Source of the DNA: Bhargavaea massiliensis
Lineage (GTDB): Bacteria > Bacillota > Bacilli > Bacillales_A > Planococcaceae
NCBI RefSeq assembly: GCF_018390575.1
Contig: NZ_JAHBCJ010000003.1
Location: forward strand, 346,595 to 410,594
Direction: 5' to 3'
DNA: 64,000 nt
Below the pieces are notes generated by a model. That model did not search any database. It had not been told where the DNA came from and saw nothing but the letters and a program-made list of their open reading frames with translations. A program made the position numbers and the translations under genes. This document shows, piece by piece, positions 54,245 through 62,809 of the stretch; the first letter of the stretch is position 1, and each line of letters opens with the position of its first letter.

Positions 54245-54308
54245 GAGACGTTAACATACTGCATTGAGACGATTTACATACCTGATTGAGACGCTAACAT
54301 ACCGCGGC
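54245..54308 (+). repeat. Array 4: three 21-22-bp repeats, inverse orientation of array 1
   Basis: Three units begin GAGACG and share GAGACGTTAACATACTG; unit 1 is 21 bases, unit 2 has one inserted base, unit 3 runs into the methyltransferase stop. Read on the minus strand the core AGTATGTTAACGTCTC is the same family as the array at 3.1 kb (AGTATGTCAACGTCTCA). A degenerate fourth unit (GGAACGTACTGACTTC) may precede it at 54225. Confidence 0.8.
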
Positions 54309-55181
54309 CTAGTCTCTGGGCTCTCCGACCAGAAGCTCCAGCTCTACGGTGATTTCCGCTGACTCGCGGTCGAGAAACTTTCTGGCCGCTTCCGGATCCG
54401 GTGACCAGGAAAGCGGGGTCATGCGCACCAGACCCTCAAGTTGCTCGCGCTCGAGATGGACGGAGTACCGAAGCGTTACCGTCTCCGTACGGCGGAAATG
54501 CCGGTCGAACAGTCCGATGGTTTCTTCATTGGAATACGTTTGCCGCTCATCCGAATAAAGGGCTTCCCGGAGCTCCCGCAAATAGCCGGCACCGGGCACG
54601 GCCTTGATGAGTCTGCCTCCTGGAGCAAGCATCCTCGTGAATTCTTCGTAATTGGACGGCGAAAGGATATTCAGAATGACGTGGATAGAGTGATCTGCAA
54701 ACGGTGACTGTGCCAGGTCGCCGACAAGCCAGACCGCATCCTGGAAATCTCTTGCCGCGAGCTGGACGCCTTCCTTAGCGATGTCGAGCCCCGCTCCGAT
54801 CACGTTCAATCCGCTCAGCTCCTCCAGGATCCGGTGAAGGTGCGTACCTTCGCCGCAGCCGATATCGGCAATGACGCCCGGCACACCTGAGGGCAGGGAC
54901 ATCTCCCGGACCAGATCCGCCGCCGTTTTGTGAAACGGGGCATACAGCCCGCTGTCCATCATGATCCTTCGTCTTGCCTCAAATAGTTCTTTATCGTAAT
55001 GGCCGCCTGCCGGCCGGGTCAGCACGTTTACATAGCCCTGCTTTGCAAAGTCGAATGAATGGTTTTCCGGGCACAGCAGCCTGCCTTCATCCTCGACGCT
55101 GACCGGTTTTCCGCAGACCGGGCATTTCAGCGCATGTACAATCCGCGCGGCACGCCGGGCGCCCTCAATTCGTTTTGACAC
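54309..55181 (-). CDS. rlmA: RlmA-family 23S rRNA (guanine-N1)-methyltransferase
   Basis: SAM-dependent methyltransferase of the RrmA/RlmA group, 290 residues, modifying G745 or G748 of 23S rRNA in helix 35. An N-terminal zinc finger (about 18-45) has LKCPVCGKP and LLCPENHSFD (three Cys and a His), followed by QGYVNVL. The SAM motif is IADIGCGEGTHLHRIL (about 105-120) and LNILSPSNYEEFTRMLAPGG carries the catalytic-domain signature. Gram-positive members (TlrB) confer tylosin resistance when acting at G748; which site is used here is not known. Confidence 0.88.
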   Translation of the reverse strand: MSKRIEGARRAARIVHALKCPVCGKPVSVEDEGRLLCPENHSFDFAKQGYVNVLTRPAGGHYDKELFEARRRIMMDSGLYAPFHKTAADLVREMSLPSGVPGVIADIGCGEGTHLHRILEELSGLNVIGAGLDIAKEGVQLAARDFQDAVWLVGDLAQSPFADHSIHVILNILSPSNYEEFTRMLAPGGRLIKAVPGAGYLRELREALYSDERQTYSNEETIGLFDRHFRRTETVTLRYSVHLEREQLEGLVRMTPLSWSPDPEAARKFLDRESAEITVELELLVGEPRD

Positions 55182-55199
55182 GACAACACCTTCTTTTGC

Positions 55200-55565
55200 T
55201 TACAAAATTGCTTGAGCAATGATTTTATCAAGTTTCCGGATATCTACACCCCGTCCGAGATTGATTTTCATCTTTCCGGCACGAGTCCAAAGTTCGATTT
55301 CCGCATTGAAGTCAAGCTTACCTGCATTTTCAGTTGAATACATATTAATGGAGTTGAAAGGGATCGTATAGACTTCGACTTTTTTACCGGTTAAACCTTG
55401 TTTGTCGGAGATGATGAATCTCTTATTCGTCACGACTGCGACATCCCTGACCGTTTTATAGGCAACAACAGCTTCTTCTCCATCAATCAGCAAATTCTCT
55501 ACGTCATCGGGAATTGCTACTTCCTGTGAAAATGTCCATGCAAGCATACCACTCAGATCAGCCAT
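55200..55565 (-). CDS. Small bacterial PH-domain protein
   Basis: A 121-residue soluble protein consisting of one bPH domain (YyaB/bPH_1 type). Typical strands: GEEAVVAYKTVRDVAVVTNK, RFIISDKQGLTGKKVEVYTI, PFNSINMYSTENAGKLDF and IELWTRAGKMKINL, ending in a C-terminal helix. The fold is a scaffold; many members are stress-linked and no reaction is known. It lies 18 bases before the rRNA methyltransferase and may be co-transcribed. SD GGAGGAAC precedes ATG. Confidence 0.82.
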   Translation of the reverse strand: MADLSGMLAWTFSQEVAIPDDVENLLIDGEEAVVAYKTVRDVAVVTNKRFIISDKQGLTGKKVEVYTIPFNSINMYSTENAGKLDFNAEIELWTRAGKMKINLGRGVDIRKLDKIIAQAIL

Positions 55566-55764
55566 TTTTGTTCCTCCTTATATACACAGAATATTTCCTC
55601 TATCATCTCATAACCGGTAAAAAAGGCCAACGACTCGAATGCACATTAGGTGATGTGAGAATCAGTCATATTTAAACTATCGTAACGGTTTCCGCTTCAG
55701 AGCCTGGGGTAGAAGTAATAGGTACAAAGAAGAAGGTTTTTTCAAAATCAGAGGAGTTGGGGAC

Positions 55765-56904
55765 ATGTTTTTGGCATGGAGAGAAATCAGGCAAAGTAAA
55801 CTCCGGTTTGCTCTTGTAACGGCCGTTCTGCTGCTAGTGTCATATCTCGTATTCTTCCTGTCAGGTCTGGCATCGGGTCTGGCGGGCCTGAACCGGGAGG
55901 CGGTCGATAAGTGGCAGGCGGATGGCATCTATCTGACTGATGAGTCGGATAAGAGCCTGACGCAGTCAATGATGGAGGCTGACCTCGCCGATGAGGTCGT
56001 GGCGGATGAAACGGCGGTGCTCGCCCAGACGAATCTGATTGCCGATAATGGAGTTGCGAAGAGCGGTGTCGCCCTGTTCGGCATCCGCCCGGATGAATTC
56101 ATCATGCCGGAGCCGACCGAAGGCGACGAGTTCTCGGATGAGTTCGAGGTGATCGCGTCGGACAGCCTGAAGGAGGAAGGGTTCTCCGTCGGGGATGAGC
56201 TGGACCTTTCCGGATCCGAAGTGATGCTCACCATCACGGGATTCACGGACGAGGCCCGTTTTAATGCAGCCCCGGTACTATATATGAATCTGGAGGATTT
56301 TGAAAAGGTGCGTCCGGGTGCCGCGGCACTGGCCCAGCAGGAAGGGAGCGCTGAGAATCCTGACGGGCAGCCCGCAGAGGACGACCAGGGACTACCCGGG
56401 GAAACAGTGGAACAGCCGGAGATGGTGAATGCAATCGTCGTCAAAGGCAGCCAGTCCGATGAAGTACCGGATGATCTTGAATATTTGGAGTCTGAAACGT
56501 TCATCGAAAACCTTCCGGGCTACACCGAGCAAAATTTGACACTGACATTTATGATCTACTTCCTGTTCGCCATTTCGGCGGCAGTTGTTGCGATCTTCCT
56601 GTATGTGCTCACAGTACAGAAGATCAGCATGTTTGGAGTCATGAAGGCGCAGGGCATCTCGAGCGCGTATCTGTCCCGGTCAGTTATCGCGCAAACGTTC
56701 ATCCTGGCGGTCATTGGCGTGCTGTTCGGCTTCGGCCTGACGGTGCTGACAGGTCAGTTTTTGCCGGCGGCCGTGCCGGTGTCATTTGACTACGGCATGA
56801 TGGCGATTTACGGAGCCGTCCTGATTGTCGTGGCAATCTTCGGGGCGCTTGTGTCGGTCTGGACGATTGTGAAAATTGATCCGCTGGAGGCGATCTCGGG
56901 ATGA
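55765..56904 (+). CDS. HrtB-like ABC exporter permease (FtsX/MacB domain)
   Basis: A 379-residue permease with one N-terminal helix, a large external domain (about 45-255, unusually Asp/Glu-rich, with a Gly/Pro/Asp spacer around 195-215) and three C-terminal helices of the FtsX domain. The opening MFLAWREIRQSKLRFALVTA is the HrtB/DevC style start. The C-terminal helices include MIYFLFAISAAVVAIFLYVL and end in IVKIDPLEAISG, a common ending of this family. HrtAB exporters relieve haem toxicity in Gram-positives; a haem role is only suggested here. It overlaps the ATPase gene by four bases. Confidence 0.82.
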   Translation: MFLAWREIRQSKLRFALVTAVLLLVSYLVFFLSGLASGLAGLNREAVDKWQADGIYLTDESDKSLTQSMMEADLADEVVADETAVLAQTNLIADNGVAKSGVALFGIRPDEFIMPEPTEGDEFSDEFEVIASDSLKEEGFSVGDELDLSGSEVMLTITGFTDEARFNAAPVLYMNLEDFEKVRPGAAALAQQEGSAENPDGQPAEDDQGLPGETVEQPEMVNAIVVKGSQSDEVPDDLEYLESETFIENLPGYTEQNLTLTFMIYFLFAISAAVVAIFLYVLTVQKISMFGVMKAQGISSAYLSRSVIAQTFILAVIGVLFGFGLTVLTGQFLPAAVPVSFDYGMMAIYGAVLIVVAIFGALVSVWTIVKIDPLEAISG

Positions 56905-57653
56905 CGGGACATGTATTGAAGATGGAAGATGTGACGAAAACGTTCGGCTCGGGAAGAACGGAAGTCCGGGCATTAAAGAAAACCTCTCTGAATGTGAGCC
57001 GCGGCGAAGTGATTGCGATCATCGGGCCATCAGGCTCAGGGAAGTCGACACTTCTGACGATTGGCGGCGGCCTGCAGGGCCCGACTGAGGGAGAAGTGCG
57101 GATTGCCGGCGAGCGGATCACCGAACTCGGGGAAAAGGACCGCTCCAAAGTGCGCCTCGAGCATGTCGGGTTCATCCTCCAGTCCTCCAATCTCGTCCCG
57201 TTCCTGACCGTTTCCGACCAGCTGAAGCTGCTGGATAAGGTCAAGAAGGGGAATATGTCCAAGGAGGAGCGGGATGGTCTTTTGGAGGAGCTCGGCATCA
57301 CCAAACTGACGAATAAGTATCCGAACGATCTGTCGGGCGGTGAGCGGCAGCGCGTCGCCATCGCCAAGTCGCTCTACAGCAACCCGTCGCTCCTGCTTGC
57401 CGACGAGCCGACCGCGTCGCTCGACTCGGACCGGGCGTTCGAGGTGATGAAGCTACTGAAAAGCGCGGCGGTAAAGAAACATGCAGCGACGATTGTCGTC
57501 ACGCATGATACCCGGCTCACTGACTATGTGGATAAAGTCTATAAAATGGTCGATGGGGTCCTGCATCTCGAATCCGACAAAGGCGGTGCGGGACTGCTGG
57601 AGGAAAATCGGACGGACTTCCTGGAGAAAGGCGGGAATGACGATGGCATTTGA
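56901..57653 (+). CDS. HrtA/LolD-type ABC exporter ATPase
   Basis: ATPase partner of the upstream permease, 250 residues, class MacB/LolD/HrtA. Walker A is GPSGSGKST, the Q-loop is VGFILQSSNLVPFL, the signature is LSGGERQR, Walker B is LLLADEPTASLD and the switch His is in IVVTHDTRLTDY. The start ATGA overlaps the permease stop, showing translational coupling. The last 30 residues are a charged tail. No two-component or haem-sensing genes flank the pair. Confidence 0.88.
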   Translation: MTGHVLKMEDVTKTFGSGRTEVRALKKTSLNVSRGEVIAIIGPSGSGKSTLLTIGGGLQGPTEGEVRIAGERITELGEKDRSKVRLEHVGFILQSSNLVPFLTVSDQLKLLDKVKKGNMSKEERDGLLEELGITKLTNKYPNDLSGGERQRVAIAKSLYSNPSLLLADEPTASLDSDRAFEVMKLLKSAAVKKHAATIVVTHDTRLTDYVDKVYKMVDGVLHLESDKGGAGLLEENRTDFLEKGGNDDGI

Positions 57654-58089
57654 CTATGACCTGGATTTCGCTACGATCGATTTCAGGGAAAGACCGGATC
57701 TGTACCGGGTGGGCAGGGGCGAGCAGGGCGTTCTCCTCGTGGAACCGTACAAAAGCGAGCTTCTTCCTCATTGGCGGTTCCGGACGCCGGACATTGCCAA
57801 AAAGTCCGCCGAGACGCTTTATGAAATGTTTGAGGATTACCGGAAAGACGATGACTTTGTCGGCATGGATATGGCGCGCAAATTCATCCAGATGGGCTAT
57901 ACGAGGGCAAGGCGCTACACCAACTATAAGGGCGGCCGGAAGTATAAGGAGGACGGGACGACACACGAGCGGACCGAGGATCAGGTAAAGGCCGAATCCG
58001 CAGCCATCTTCAAAGAATACTGGGACCGGATCCGTGAAGAAGAGGACTATCTCGGGCGCAAAAAAGATCATCAGAAAAAATACGGATAA
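57643..58089 (+). CDS. DUF4385 family protein
   Basis: A 148-residue protein of the DUF4385 family, found in bacteria and phages with unknown function. It is rich in charged and aromatic residues: DLDFATIDFRERPDLYRVGR, GEQGVLLVEPYKSELLPHW, MDMARKFIQMGYTRARRYTN and YKGGRKYKEDG are the conserved blocks. The gene overlaps the end of the ABC ATPase by eleven bases, so it is probably the third member of that operon. ATG 57643 is preferred; ATG 57637 is an alternative. Confidence 0.8.
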   Translation: MAFDYDLDFATIDFRERPDLYRVGRGEQGVLLVEPYKSELLPHWRFRTPDIAKKSAETLYEMFEDYRKDDDFVGMDMARKFIQMGYTRARRYTNYKGGRKYKEDGTTHERTEDQVKAESAAIFKEYWDRIREEEDYLGRKKDHQKKYG

Positions 58090-58158
58090 TTAATCTGCAT
58101 AAATGGACCGATTCTCCCCATACTGAATGTGATTACTGAAAGGATGGGGGATTCGCCA

Positions 58159-58665
58159 ATGGGTGTCATGAGTGACAATCCGAAAAATGAACCGCTGCAT
58201 TATGGTGAAGTTGTCGGTATCTGGGCTTACGTTGCCGCGAACAATGGCTTGGTCAGTATGTACGAGGCATTTGTGAATCATGCGGGCGACAAGGAACTGA
58301 TCGGTGTGATCGAGGATTCAATCAAGATGATGAAGTCCGAAAATACATCAATCGAGAAGATCCTGAAGGAAAACGGCGTCACACCGCCGCCGGCACTGCC
58401 GTCCCGCGGGAAAGCTTCTTCCGAGGACATTCCGCCCGGCGCAAAATTCGCGGACCAGGAAATTGCCGCAATTCTCGGCGTCAACGCCGGACAGGGACTT
58501 GTATCCTGCAGTGAAGTGATGGGCCAGTGCAGCCGCGAGGATGTGGCGGCGCATTTTGCCCGGTTCCATGCTGACCGCGCCACTGCGGGAGCCAGGCTGC
58601 TCCGTCTTACGAAGCAGAAAGGCTGGCTGATGACGCCGCCGCTCCACCAGCAGAAAAGCAACTGA
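58159..58665 (+). CDS. DUF3231 family protein (CotF/ferritin-like helical)
   Basis: A 168-residue all-helical protein of DUF3231, related to spore-coat and ferritin-like four-helix proteins of Bacillales. Conserved blocks: EPLHYGEVVGIWAYVAANN, MYEAFVNHAGDKEL, the ENGVTPPPALPSRG turn, and a C-terminal KQKGWLMTPP tail. Such genes occur in several copies in spore formers; role unknown, possibly envelope- or spore-related. ATG at 58159 follows AGGATGGGGG. It is a single gene with its own terminator. Confidence 0.82.
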   Translation: MGVMSDNPKNEPLHYGEVVGIWAYVAANNGLVSMYEAFVNHAGDKELIGVIEDSIKMMKSENTSIEKILKENGVTPPPALPSRGKASSEDIPPGAKFADQEIAAILGVNAGQGLVSCSEVMGQCSREDVAAHFARFHADRATAGARLLRLTKQKGWLMTPPLHQQKSN

Positions 58666-58668
58666 ACA

Positions 58669-58702
58669 AAAAGCGCTCCGCTGATGCGGGGCGCTTTTGT
58701 CA
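58669..58702 (+). terminator. Intrinsic terminator after DUF3231
   Basis: AAAAGCGCTCCGC (58669-58681) pairs with GCGGGGCGCTTTT (58686-58698), one mismatch as G-T wobble. Confidence 0.85.
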
Positions 58703-58814
58703 TTCCCTGGCTGCCACCGGATTTCCAAAAGAAGGAAAGTGACAAGATTCGTTTCTTAGGGAGGATTTTCGACGGAATCTGTCAAAAGAGTCTGGATAGA
58801 AAGAAGGGATGTCT

Positions 58815-59513
58815 ATGGAGTTGAACTATCACCCGCTTGGGGACGGGGCAATCGTTGTAACTGCCGGTGAGTCGATCAGTGAAGAATCCACAGCAATGGT
58901 GCGGGCGATTGCCGAAACCATCACCCGGGCAGAGATTCCCGGTGTGTCCGACGTGATCCAGGCTTACATTACGGTCACGGTCTGCTATGAGGCTGATGGA
59001 GGAATGACTTACAGCGCAATGGAGAGGAAGTTGCGTGAACAATTGTCGGATATCAGGCCGGCCGGAAAAGGAGATGGCCGTACCGTCGAAATCCCCGTTT
59101 GTTACGGTGGCGAGTTCGGGCCTGACCTTGCATTTGTCGCGGAACACAACGGACTGACCGAGGAAGAAGTCATCCGGATCCACTCCGGCACTACATATGA
59201 CGTAAAGATGATCGGTTTCGCCCCCGGGTTCCCTTTCCTGGGCGGAATGGATGAACGGATCGCAGCCCCGAGGCGGCCGTCGCCAAGGCTGGAGATACCG
59301 GCCAGGACAGTCGGGATTGCCGGTGCACAGACCGGTGTTTATCCGATCGGAACGCCGGGTGGATGGCAGCTCATCGGCAGGACGCCGATCGAACTGTTCC
59401 TGCCTGACGAAGAGATTCCGAGCCTCCTCCGGCCGGGGGATCAAGTCAGGTTCAGTCCGATCTCAACCGATGAATACTTACAGATGGAGGCTGACCGTCA
59501 TGCTCATGATTGA
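58815..59513 (+). CDS. pxpB: 5-oxoprolinase subunit PxpB (KipI family)
   Basis: One of three subunits of the ATP-dependent 5-oxoprolinase that converts 5-oxoproline (pyroglutamate) to glutamate. The 232-residue chain has the KipI fold: N-terminal ferredoxin-like part (about 1-85) and a C-terminal cyclophilin-like barrel with VCYGGEFGPDLAFVAE, YDVKMIGFAPGFPFLGGMD, RLEIPARTVGIAG and GVYPIGTPGGWQLIGRT. ATG at 58815 lies seven bases behind AGAAGGG. The B. subtilis homolog KipI also inhibits the sporulation kinase KinA. It overlaps pxpC by 14 bases. Confidence 0.93.
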   Translation: MELNYHPLGDGAIVVTAGESISEESTAMVRAIAETITRAEIPGVSDVIQAYITVTVCYEADGGMTYSAMERKLREQLSDIRPAGKGDGRTVEIPVCYGGEFGPDLAFVAEHNGLTEEEVIRIHSGTTYDVKMIGFAPGFPFLGGMDERIAAPRRPSPRLEIPARTVGIAGAQTGVYPIGTPGGWQLIGRTPIELFLPDEEIPSLLRPGDQVRFSPISTDEYLQMEADRHAHD

Positions 59514-60507
59514 AAAGCCGGGCCTCCAAACGTCCGTACAGGATTTGGGTCGCCCGGGTTTCCAGCAATTCGGGGTGGTCGCGGGCGGCGCGATGGATAC
59601 ATATGCACACCGGGTAGCGAATCTTCTGGTCGGAAACAGTGAAACATGCGCCTCGATTGAAGCGGCACTTGCCGGGCCAACCATCCGCTTTGAGGCGGAC
59701 AGTCTGATTGCATTGGCCGGCGGGGACCTGTCGCCGGGTATTGATGGGAAACCTGTCCCGATGTGGAGGCCGATTGCCGTAAAGGCTGGAGCGGTCCTTA
59801 CATTCGGACAGCCGGTCTCGGGCTGGCGGGTTTATATTGCAGTCGCCGGCGGAATCGATGTGCCGGAAGTGATGGGCAGCCGGTCGACTTATACAAAAGC
59901 CCGCATCGGCGGTCTGGAAGGCCGTTGTCTCGAGAAGGGCGACACGCTTCAGACCGGGAAGCCGTCTATTCTCGCAAAGCATTGGGCGGAGAAAGCCTTG
60001 TCCAAAGCCGGCGACCGAAAATTCTGTGCCGCGGACTGGTCCGTCTCGGATGAACTTGTTCCGCGTTACGGAAATGAGGCGGAAATCCGGATGATGAAAG
60101 GGCCGCAGCATCACTGGTTTGATGGAGAAAGCAGGTCACTGTTCTTTAACGGAACGTTCACCGTCTCTTCCGAATCAGACCGGATGGGCTACAGGCTGAA
60201 AGGCGAGACGCTCCGTCTATCCGAGCCGCGAGAGCTTCTTTCGGAAGGCGTCGTGGCCGGAGCGGTCCAGGTGCCGTCTGGCGGAAGCCCGATCCTGCTT
60301 ATGGCGGATCGGCAGACAACCGGGGGCTACCCGAAGATCGGCCAGGCGGCAACGGTCGACCTTCCGCTTGTCGCCCAGATGAAGCCGGGGGCAAAGCTGC
60401 GATTCAGGGAAGTGTCCGTCGAAGAGGCCCAGCAGCTGCTGATGCAACAAAAGAAAGAACTCGCAGAACTGAAATTGGCCATTGAGCTGAAAATGAAAGG
60501 GGTATAA
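59500..60507 (+). CDS. pxpC: 5-oxoprolinase subunit PxpC (KipA family, biotin-dependent carboxylase-like)
   Basis: Second 5-oxoprolinase subunit, 335 residues, with the allophanate-hydrolase subunit 2 fold. Conserved blocks: [68 protein letters not shown] and [20 protein letters not shown]. It ends in a helical tail rich in Gln, Lys and Glu. ATG 59500 has GGAGG nine bases upstream, inside pxpB. In B. subtilis the counterpart KipA antagonises KipI. Confidence 0.93.
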   Translation: MLMIEKPGLQTSVQDLGRPGFQQFGVVAGGAMDTYAHRVANLLVGNSETCASIEAALAGPTIRFEADSLIALAGGDLSPGIDGKPVPMWRPIAVKAGAVLTFGQPVSGWRVYIAVAGGIDVPEVMGSRSTYTKARIGGLEGRCLEKGDTLQTGKPSILAKHWAEKALSKAGDRKFCAADWSVSDELVPRYGNEAEIRMMKGPQHHWFDGESRSLFFNGTFTVSSESDRMGYRLKGETLRLSEPRELLSEGVVAGAVQVPSGGSPILLMADRQTTGGYPKIGQAATVDLPLVAQMKPGAKLRFREVSVEEAQQLLMQQKKELAELKLAIELKMKGV

Positions 60508-60509
60508 AC

Positions 60510-61283
60510 ATGGATTATCAAGTAGACCTGAACTGCGATTTGGGAGAATCGTTCGGTGCCTATACGATGGGGAATGATGAGGAGATCCTCGATCTCATCA
60601 CAAGTGCGAACATTGCCTGCGGCTTCCACGCGGGCGATCCTTCGGTCATGAAGAAAACGGTACGGATGGCACTGGAAAAAGGCGTCGGCATCGGTGCCCA
60701 CCCCGGAACGCCTGACCTGGCCGGGTTCGGCCGGCGAGCCATGGCGATTTCAGCGGAAGAGGCGTATGACCTCACGATGTACCAGATCGGCGCGCTCGAT
60801 GCGTTCATCCGGGCAGAGGGAGGCGTGATGCAGCACGTCAAGCCGCACGGCGCGCTCTATAACATGGCGGCAAAGGACATTTCACTGGCGGAGGCGATTG
60901 CGGAGGCGGTGTATGCGGTCAATCCTGAACTGATTCTGTTCGGCCTGTCGGGCAGCGAACTGGTCAGGGCCGGAGAGAAAATTGGCCTCCGGACCGCAAG
61001 CGAAGTCTTCTCGGACCGGACGTATCAGCCGGACGGATCACTCACGAACCGACGGGAACCGAATGCGCTAATCACGGACCCGGAAACTGCAGGAGCACAG
61101 GTGGTCCGGATGGTCAAAGAGGGCAAGGTGCTGACAGTCGATGAGACGGACTTTGCCTTGAGGGCAGATACTGTCTGCATCCATGGCGACGGGGTAACCG
61201 CACTCGAGTTCGCCCGGCGGCTCAAAGGCCTGCTGCCCGATGAAGGGGTCCGGGTAGAGAAAATCGGCAGCCGATTTTCATGA
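60510..61283 (+). CDS. pxpA: 5-oxoprolinase subunit PxpA (LamB/YcsF family)
   Basis: Third subunit, 257 residues, with a TIM-barrel-like polysaccharide deacetylase-related fold. The opening [53 protein letters not shown] and [16 protein letters not shown] hold the conserved Asp/His metal-site residues; [17 protein letters not shown] follows. It starts three bases after pxpC. The order pxpB-pxpC-pxpA differs from E. coli (BCA with other genes) only in flanks and from the B. subtilis kip operon by lacking ycsI and kipR. Confidence 0.94.
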   Translation: MDYQVDLNCDLGESFGAYTMGNDEEILDLITSANIACGFHAGDPSVMKKTVRMALEKGVGIGAHPGTPDLAGFGRRAMAISAEEAYDLTMYQIGALDAFIRAEGGVMQHVKPHGALYNMAAKDISLAEAIAEAVYAVNPELILFGLSGSELVRAGEKIGLRTASEVFSDRTYQPDGSLTNRREPNALITDPETAGAQVVRMVKEGKVLTVDETDFALRADTVCIHGDGVTALEFARRLKGLLPDEGVRVEKIGSRFS

Positions 61284-61341
61284 TTAGGAACAGGCAGATC
61301 CAAGAGAAAGAGCGAATCATGCTTCATTCAGGGGGAAACAA

Positions 61342-62544
61342 ATGAATCAGACATTAGAGAAAAAACAATTGCGTAGTGTCATGCTCGGTGCCGCGTTCCT
61401 GATGGCCACCTCGGCCATCGGACCGGGCTTTCTCACACAAACAACGGTATTTACCGAGCAACTGTTGGCCAGCTTTGCGTTCGTCATCCTGATTTCAATC
61501 GTAATCGACATTGCCGCGCAGCTGAACATCTGGCGGATCATCGCCGTCTCCGGCAAGCGGGCGCAGGACATTGCAAACGATGTACTGCCCGGCCTCGGCT
61601 ATGTGCTGGCATTGCTTGTCGTGATGGGCGGTCTCGCCTTTAACATCGGCAACATCGGCGGTGCGGGACTGGGTGCGAATGTGCTTTTTGGCATTGATCC
61701 GAAAACAGGTGCCATCATCAGCTGCGTTCTCGCTGTCGGCATCTTTGTCGTCAAGGAAGCGGGCCGCGCCATGGACCGGTTCACGCAAATTCTGGGCTTT
61801 GTCATGATCGCCCTCACGCTTTATGTGATGTTCACCGCACAGCCCCCATACGGGGAAGCGGCACTGCGGACCGTTGCACCACTCGAGTTGGACATTTTGG
61901 CGATCGTCACGCTTGTCGGAGGAACAGTCGGCGGTTACATTACATTCGCGGGCGGCCACCGGCTGATTGATGCCGGCATCAAGGGGAAAGAATACCTGCC
62001 CGTCGTTACCAAAAGCGCGGTCACTGCCATCGGGGTCGCCTCGCTTATGCGAATCCTTCTGTTTCTTGCCGTCCTGGGTGTCGTCTCGCAAGGGCTGAAA
62101 CTGGATCCGGGTAATCCGCCGGCATCCGTCTTCCAGCATGCGGCAGGAAACATCGGATATAAGATCTTCGGTGTCGTCATGTGGTCCGCAGCAGTGACAT
62201 CCGTCGTCGGGGCTGCATATACGTCCGTTTCCTTTATCCGTTCGTTCAGCCCGTGGATCGACCGGCATGCCAAGAAATTCATCATAGGGTTCATTCTGAT
62301 TTCGACCCTCGTCTTTGTCATTGTCGGACAGCCGGTTAAGATCCTTGTGCTGGTCGGCTCACTGAACGGCCTCATCCTGCCGCTTGCGCTCGGCGTCATG
62401 CTGATTGCCGCCTACAAGACGAGCGTTGTCGGGGATTACAAGCATCCGGCTTGGCTGACCGTTCTCGGGATCATCACGGTCATCGCAATGGCTTTGATGG
62501 GCGGGTATTCCCTGATCAACGGGATACCGCAGTTGTTTAAGTAA
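61342..62544 (+). CDS. YcsG-like NRAMP-superfamily transporter
   Basis: A 400-residue carrier with eleven helices, related to NRAMP divalent-metal transporters and to B. subtilis YcsG, which lies in the kip/5-oxoprolinase operon. The helix-1 region GAAFLMATSAIGPGFLTQ replaces the metal-binding DPGN of true NRAMP proteins, so it is unlikely to carry metals and may import 5-oxoproline or a similar organic acid (inference). Helix 6 region is GGYITFAGGHRLIDAG. It follows pxpA by 58 bases with SD AGGGGG and ends the operon. Confidence 0.85.
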   Translation: MNQTLEKKQLRSVMLGAAFLMATSAIGPGFLTQTTVFTEQLLASFAFVILISIVIDIAAQLNIWRIIAVSGKRAQDIANDVLPGLGYVLALLVVMGGLAFNIGNIGGAGLGANVLFGIDPKTGAIISCVLAVGIFVVKEAGRAMDRFTQILGFVMIALTLYVMFTAQPPYGEAALRTVAPLELDILAIVTLVGGTVGGYITFAGGHRLIDAGIKGKEYLPVVTKSAVTAIGVASLMRILLFLAVLGVVSQGLKLDPGNPPASVFQHAAGNIGYKIFGVVMWSAAVTSVVGAAYTSVSFIRSFSPWIDRHAKKFIIGFILISTLVFVIVGQPVKILVLVGSLNGLILPLALGVMLIAAYKTSVVGDYKHPAWLTVLGIITVIAMALMGGYSLINGIPQLFK

Positions 62545-62568
62545 TCGGATAAAATTTTCTGAACCTGA

Positions 62569-62598
62569 TTGACGGGACAGCCCCTGTCTTGGTATTCT
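62569..62598 (+). promoter_or_regulatory. Promoter of the rsgA-paralog leader transcript
   Basis: TTGACG (62569-62574) and TATTCT (62593-62598) are spaced 18 bases. Transcription from about 62605 would give a leader near 200 bases before the GTPase start. Confidence 0.55.
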
Positions 62599-62632
62599 GT
62601 TTTTACCAACAACGGAAAGCAGGTGATGTGAG

Positions 62633-62704
62633 ATGGCTAAAGTGGAGATTGCAATGCAACAATCCGGTCGGCCTGGACTCACACGCCTGCGGGGCGCGTT
62701 TTGA
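62633..62704 (+). CDS. 23-residue leader peptide upstream of the RsgA-type gene (putative)
   Basis: ATG at 62633 is preceded by GCAGGTGATGTGAG and opens a 23-codon frame ending in TRLRGAF and TGA. It lies between a promoter and an intrinsic terminator, the layout of ribosome-mediated attenuators. The Arg-Leu-Arg near its end matches the (+)X(+) motif at which macrolide-bound ribosomes stall in ErmD-type leaders. Translation is not proven; the frame is short and could occur by chance. Confidence 0.4.
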   Translation: MAKVEIAMQQSGRPGLTRLRGAF

Positions 62705-62731
62705 CGCGTTCTCCTGTTTCGCGTGCCTGAG

Positions 62732-62779
62732 AACCTCCACAGCCGCCGGATTGCCGGTAAGCTGTCGGAGGTTTTTCTT
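62732..62779 (+). terminator. Leader terminator upstream of the RsgA-type gene
   Basis: AACCTCCACAGC (62732-62743) pairs with GCTGTCGGAGGTT (62761-62773) with one bulge, plus an inner GCCGG/CCGGT stem, then TTTCTTAT. It lies about 30 bases before the GTPase start and after the short reading frame, so read-through must be allowed under some condition. Confidence 0.8.
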
Positions 62780-62809
62780 ATGGTCACGGACAAACAGGAG
62801 GAAATGAAT

